Shown piece after piece: positions 60,901 through 64,000 of a stretch of 64,000 nucleotides of DNA. The notes below the pieces were generated by a model. The model made no database searches. It worked only from the letters and a program-made list of their open reading frames with translations, and had not been told where the DNA came from. The stretch covers positions 30,257,033-30,321,032 of the forward strand of contig CM049309.1 in assembly GCA_026874595.1 (NCBI GenBank), written 5' to 3'. A program made the position numbers and the translations under genes. How positions within the stretch are numbered: position 1 is the first letter of the stretch; each line of letters begins with the position of its first letter. The DNA comes from Sipunculus nudus (Eukaryota; Annelida; Sipuncula; Golfingiida; Sipunculidae).

Positions 60901-61730
60901 ACCATTTTAACAAAGTTGAATTATCAACATCTAAGGATAATTAATGTGTGAGATTTAAGAATTTGGCCCAGTGGTTTTTGAGAAGAAGATCTTTGTAGCA
61001 ACTGAGCTAAAATGGGCTGTTATGGCATATGACTAAATTCAGCTTCCAATAACTCAGCCAAAAGTCACTGAACTGACACCATTTGAACATACTTCAGAAA
61101 GCACTACCCTAGGATCATTTCTGTGCTATATTAAACAATTTGGCCAAATGGTTTCAGAGTAGAAGTTTTTTGTAGCTGTCAATATGATACCGGCACTGAT
61201 GACCCCCGTTCAAAAAAGGCCGATGCAGGTGGCGCCACCAATACCTGAATTTCAGACATGACTCATATGACCAACATTGGCATAAAATTTGGTAATGACA
61301 GCTCCAGCCGTTACTAAGATTGTAATTTTAGTATGCTTTTTTGGACAGATGACTAAGTTCAACTAGCTGTAACTCGGCCAAAAATCACCGAACTTAAACC
61401 ATTCGAACAAACTTGAAAGAGATTGTTCCAGGGATCATTTCTGTGAAATATTGGACAATTTGGCTGAACAGTTTCGGAGAAGAAGATTTTAAATTTTTTT
61501 TTAGCTTTTTCTCTATAAAATCTAAGAAAATGCAGTTAGCCAAAAAATAAGCAAAATCCGATAGAGTTTTTTAGATGACTAATTTTTTGCAGAAAATTTC
61601 TTGATGCTAACTCTTGCCGTTTTCAAGATAGTATGGGTTAACGTACAGACGACGGCCGACGGACGACGGACGCCGGACGACGCCACACCATCGCATAAGC
61701 TCACAGGTTCGCTAAAAACTAATTCTTCGT
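57960..61730. mobile_element. 3.8-kb repeat-family copy with internal tandem repeats
   Basis: The start matches 34345 onwards (CAAGGCCTACAGGCCTAATG). At 58430-59230 are tandem units with CTGCACTGAGTGAACTCTTG and GCTATAAATAGA, plus GATCACATG blocks. From 59650 a long unit repeats with a period of about 1.14 kb (CAGGTGGCGCCACCAATACC at about 60079 and 61226), with a diverged earlier copy at about 59650. The end (GACGACGGACGCCGGACGAC ... CATCGCATAAGCTCAC, about 61650-61703) is CG-rich. No ORF of note. It is a large non-autonomous element or a satellite-like family. Confidence 0.65.
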
Positions 61731-64000
61731 CATTACAAAGACATATATACCTAGATAATATACCCAGACAGATAATGTAAATTTGTTACTTCAATGTTGC
61801 TGTTTATTACATAGAGGCTGTTTTAGGAATATAGGCAGCGATTTAGAGATAAATATGAATGGGAATTAACGGAAATGAAAACTTCATGAAAAAAATACGA
61901 ATGGTTATTCAAGGTTAACATTTGAGCCTATTTCTAGATATAATATTTGTTTGATTCGGAGTCTCTCACCGAATGTCTCTGACTGAAGTAAGTTCGACTT
62001 GTAGGGCTCGGACTTAGGCTCGAATTTCTACGATCTGGACGCCCACTCTTACTAGAAAAGTGTATCACTCCAACGTTGAAGTCCATATTCTTTTGATTCG
62101 TCTGACGTTTTATGATCGTGGCTCTTTCTTGAGTGGTTCTTATTGTTGTCATATTGTGGTTGTGTCGAATTTGTGTCACGGTCGTGGCCATTCTTGATCA
62201 TTCGTGACACAGTTTCACATCACGAATGACCACGAATTACGAGGACGACGTGCAAAGAAACTGTTACGACTACGCTACGACTTATGACGACAAAGCTTGA
62301 TTTTTGAACATTTAAGAAATAGCGCCACGAATACTAAGTGCTCAAGACATTGTAACGAACATTGGAGAATGTCCAAGACATCCCTACGAATTATTATGGC
62401 GTCGGTTCGTGGTGATTCGGCGCCAAATAGGTAGAAGTGTGAAGCCCCCTTCCCACTTTCACGATTTGACGTCGAACCGCAACAATGTTGAATTCGTGGC
62501 GATTCGTGGCCAAGTGGCATGTCGAGTGATAAAAATTCCATTACGAGGACGATGTTGTACGAGAGGAGTACGATGCCAGTACGATTTGCTACGACAGTGA
62601 CACGAATCAAGCACGATATGACACGACAATTTTAAAAATGTTCACGGCTCAGTTACCATGCACGTCTAAGACACTGGTACGATATCTGCAAGATTGATCT
62701 GTGAATTGTGGACGATGCTCCTACGACCATTCAATTTTGCTACGCCATTGCCGGAAAGGTTATTCTGTTACTTTGCATCCTGATCTGCAACCAAAACTCA
62801 TAGTTACAGCTTCTCTGTAAACAAAATGCTGATACTGGCCATGGCCGTCCTGAATCTTGAAACGCGATAAAGCAGTGAGAATTCCAAACTGAGACTTTTG
62901 ATAACTGTTCCCAGAATGGGACTCAAGAGTCAATGACTGGAACTTGGACTCGACTCGACTTCAGGCCGAGTATTCATATCTCAAGTCCATTGAAAAATGA
63001 AAATGAAGATGACGACTGATATGTTCGAAAAAATATCAGAATATAAAAAAGATAGATGTGTGTCCTAGACCAACAGATTAACAATATATTGGATTTTTAG
63101 ATAGCTGTATATGTGATATAAAGCTATTGTAATGTCAAAACGAAGAAGTTAGAAGGAAAAGGACACCATAACAACACTTTACTTAACTTCTGCAGTTATT
63201 TTAATTTGACAAAAATTATTCCAGTTTAAAACACTGATAATATATATGTCTCATTTTATTTGAGTAATTAGACAATTACGTCTTATTTTTATGCTCGCAA
63301 ATACGACGTCCACCTCTTTAAGTCCAGAAAGACGACCGCCATAATCGGATGTAAAATATCTGTATTCTCAAAATATTGGTTATAATATCTATTTGATTCA
63401 GCTCTCAATTTGATATAAGATAATTATTTTAATATCAATTTGTGTAAGGCTCATTATTATTCTCCAATAATAAAATAGGACATTCATAATTAATAATACA
63501 TTGACAGTATGTTTAGGTATGACGAAACTGTATAATATATTCAGCTTTTGTAAATTATTTTGATTTTTCAACCAATATCGACAATACAAAATTTTCTTTA
63601 AAACAAATTTACAAATCTACATGATTTACTTACTGCAAAAACTTCCTCATTTGTTTACAAAAAAATTACAAAACGCTTCTTCAAATTATTTTATTTCAAA
63701 TTTAGTTGGAACCAATAACTACAATACACATCTTCTTTAAAACAAATTTACAAAACTACACAGTGTTCTTACAGCTAAACCTTTATCCTCGTTTGTTTGT
63801 ATGAAATAAAAAAATCGCTAAGAAAACTAAATTTTCCGTTACATTATGATGTCAGTTTCTGGTGATTGGGCGCCAAATTCTTGGCAGTAGGAAGGCGGCT
63901 TACTGAACGTGACACTCTCTTGAGAGGTTCTTGTTGTAGTCGTATTGTAGTCGTGTTAAGTCGTGTCAATGTCGTAGTCCTTTGTGAGCATTCGATATAT
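61731..64000. repeat. Degenerate CGA-rich repeats and AT-rich DNA
   Basis: 62118-62203 and 63920-63994 are direct, diverged copies (TTGAG.GGTTCTT.TTGT.GTC ... GAGCATTCG). GGTGATT.GGCGCCAAAT occurs at about 62412 and 63870. AAGCCCCCTTCCCAC (62441) and, on the minus strand, AAGCCGCCTTCCTAC (63893) could be terminal inverted repeats of a roughly 1.45-kb element. Between 62200 and 62760 many TACGAC/CACGA words make GC-richer ORFs by chance. No gene was recognised; the window ends inside this family. Confidence 0.45.

Overview
This is animal genomic DNA, AT-rich and dominated by repeats. It probably comes from a marine invertebrate, most likely a mollusc or another lophotrochozoan. That placement is an inference from an L1/Tx1-type LINE, a mini Ty3-like LTR element, Helitron, Harbinger-like and hAT-like ends, dense (TA)n tracts and tandem families with 'GTCATCTGAG..ATAG' ends; no search was run. 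Nothing here looks bacterial or organellar, and no tRNA, rRNA or CRISPR locus was seen.

One protein-coding gene is well supported. It is a three-exon, plus-strand beta-1,6-N-acetylglucosaminyltransferase of glycosyltransferase family 14 (GCNT / core-2 type) with coding parts 48588-49393, 51645-51907 and 57107-57393. The splice phases join exactly to an intact 451-residue type II Golgi enzyme. Weaker evidence suggests minus-strand exons in the first 12 kb: a secreted-protein first coding exon (8619-8741), a CpG-rich segment with a consensus donor (10721-10990) and a coding-like exon (12063-12174).

Layout. 0-13 kb: sparse unique DNA, a 42-bp minisatellite (3511-5296), the candidate minus-strand exons, and a miniature LTR element (12811-13250). 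13-30 kb: unique DNA mixed with TIR elements (18.1-18.6, 20.1-20.7 and 28.5 kb), a composite repeat (19.2-19.8 kb) and a decayed L1/Tx1-like LINE (21.5-24.65 kb). 30.3-39.1 kb: one 8.8-kb foldback structure whose arms hold about 370-bp tandem units; a Helitron-like insertion sits in the left arm, and a nested element and a decayed ORF lie in the loop. 39-48 kb: inverted copies of repeats seen earlier, a Harbinger-like element with a Myb/SANT-like ORF fragment, and a 1.8-kb palindrome built on CTCGCCTAGGCGAG. 48.5-57.4 kb: the GCNT-like gene. 57.5-64 kb: a solo mini-LTR, a 3.7-kb repeat family copy and degenerate CGA-rich repeats.

The most striking observation is in the GCNT-like gene. Intron 1 begins with about 48 copies of a 32-bp unit that copies the exon-1 end plus its own splice donor. 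Intron 2 ends with an older array of 34-38-bp units that copies its own splice acceptor plus the first bases of exon 3. Both arrays are centred on an AG|GT junction, which suggests that these introns grew by tandem duplication of their own splice sites.
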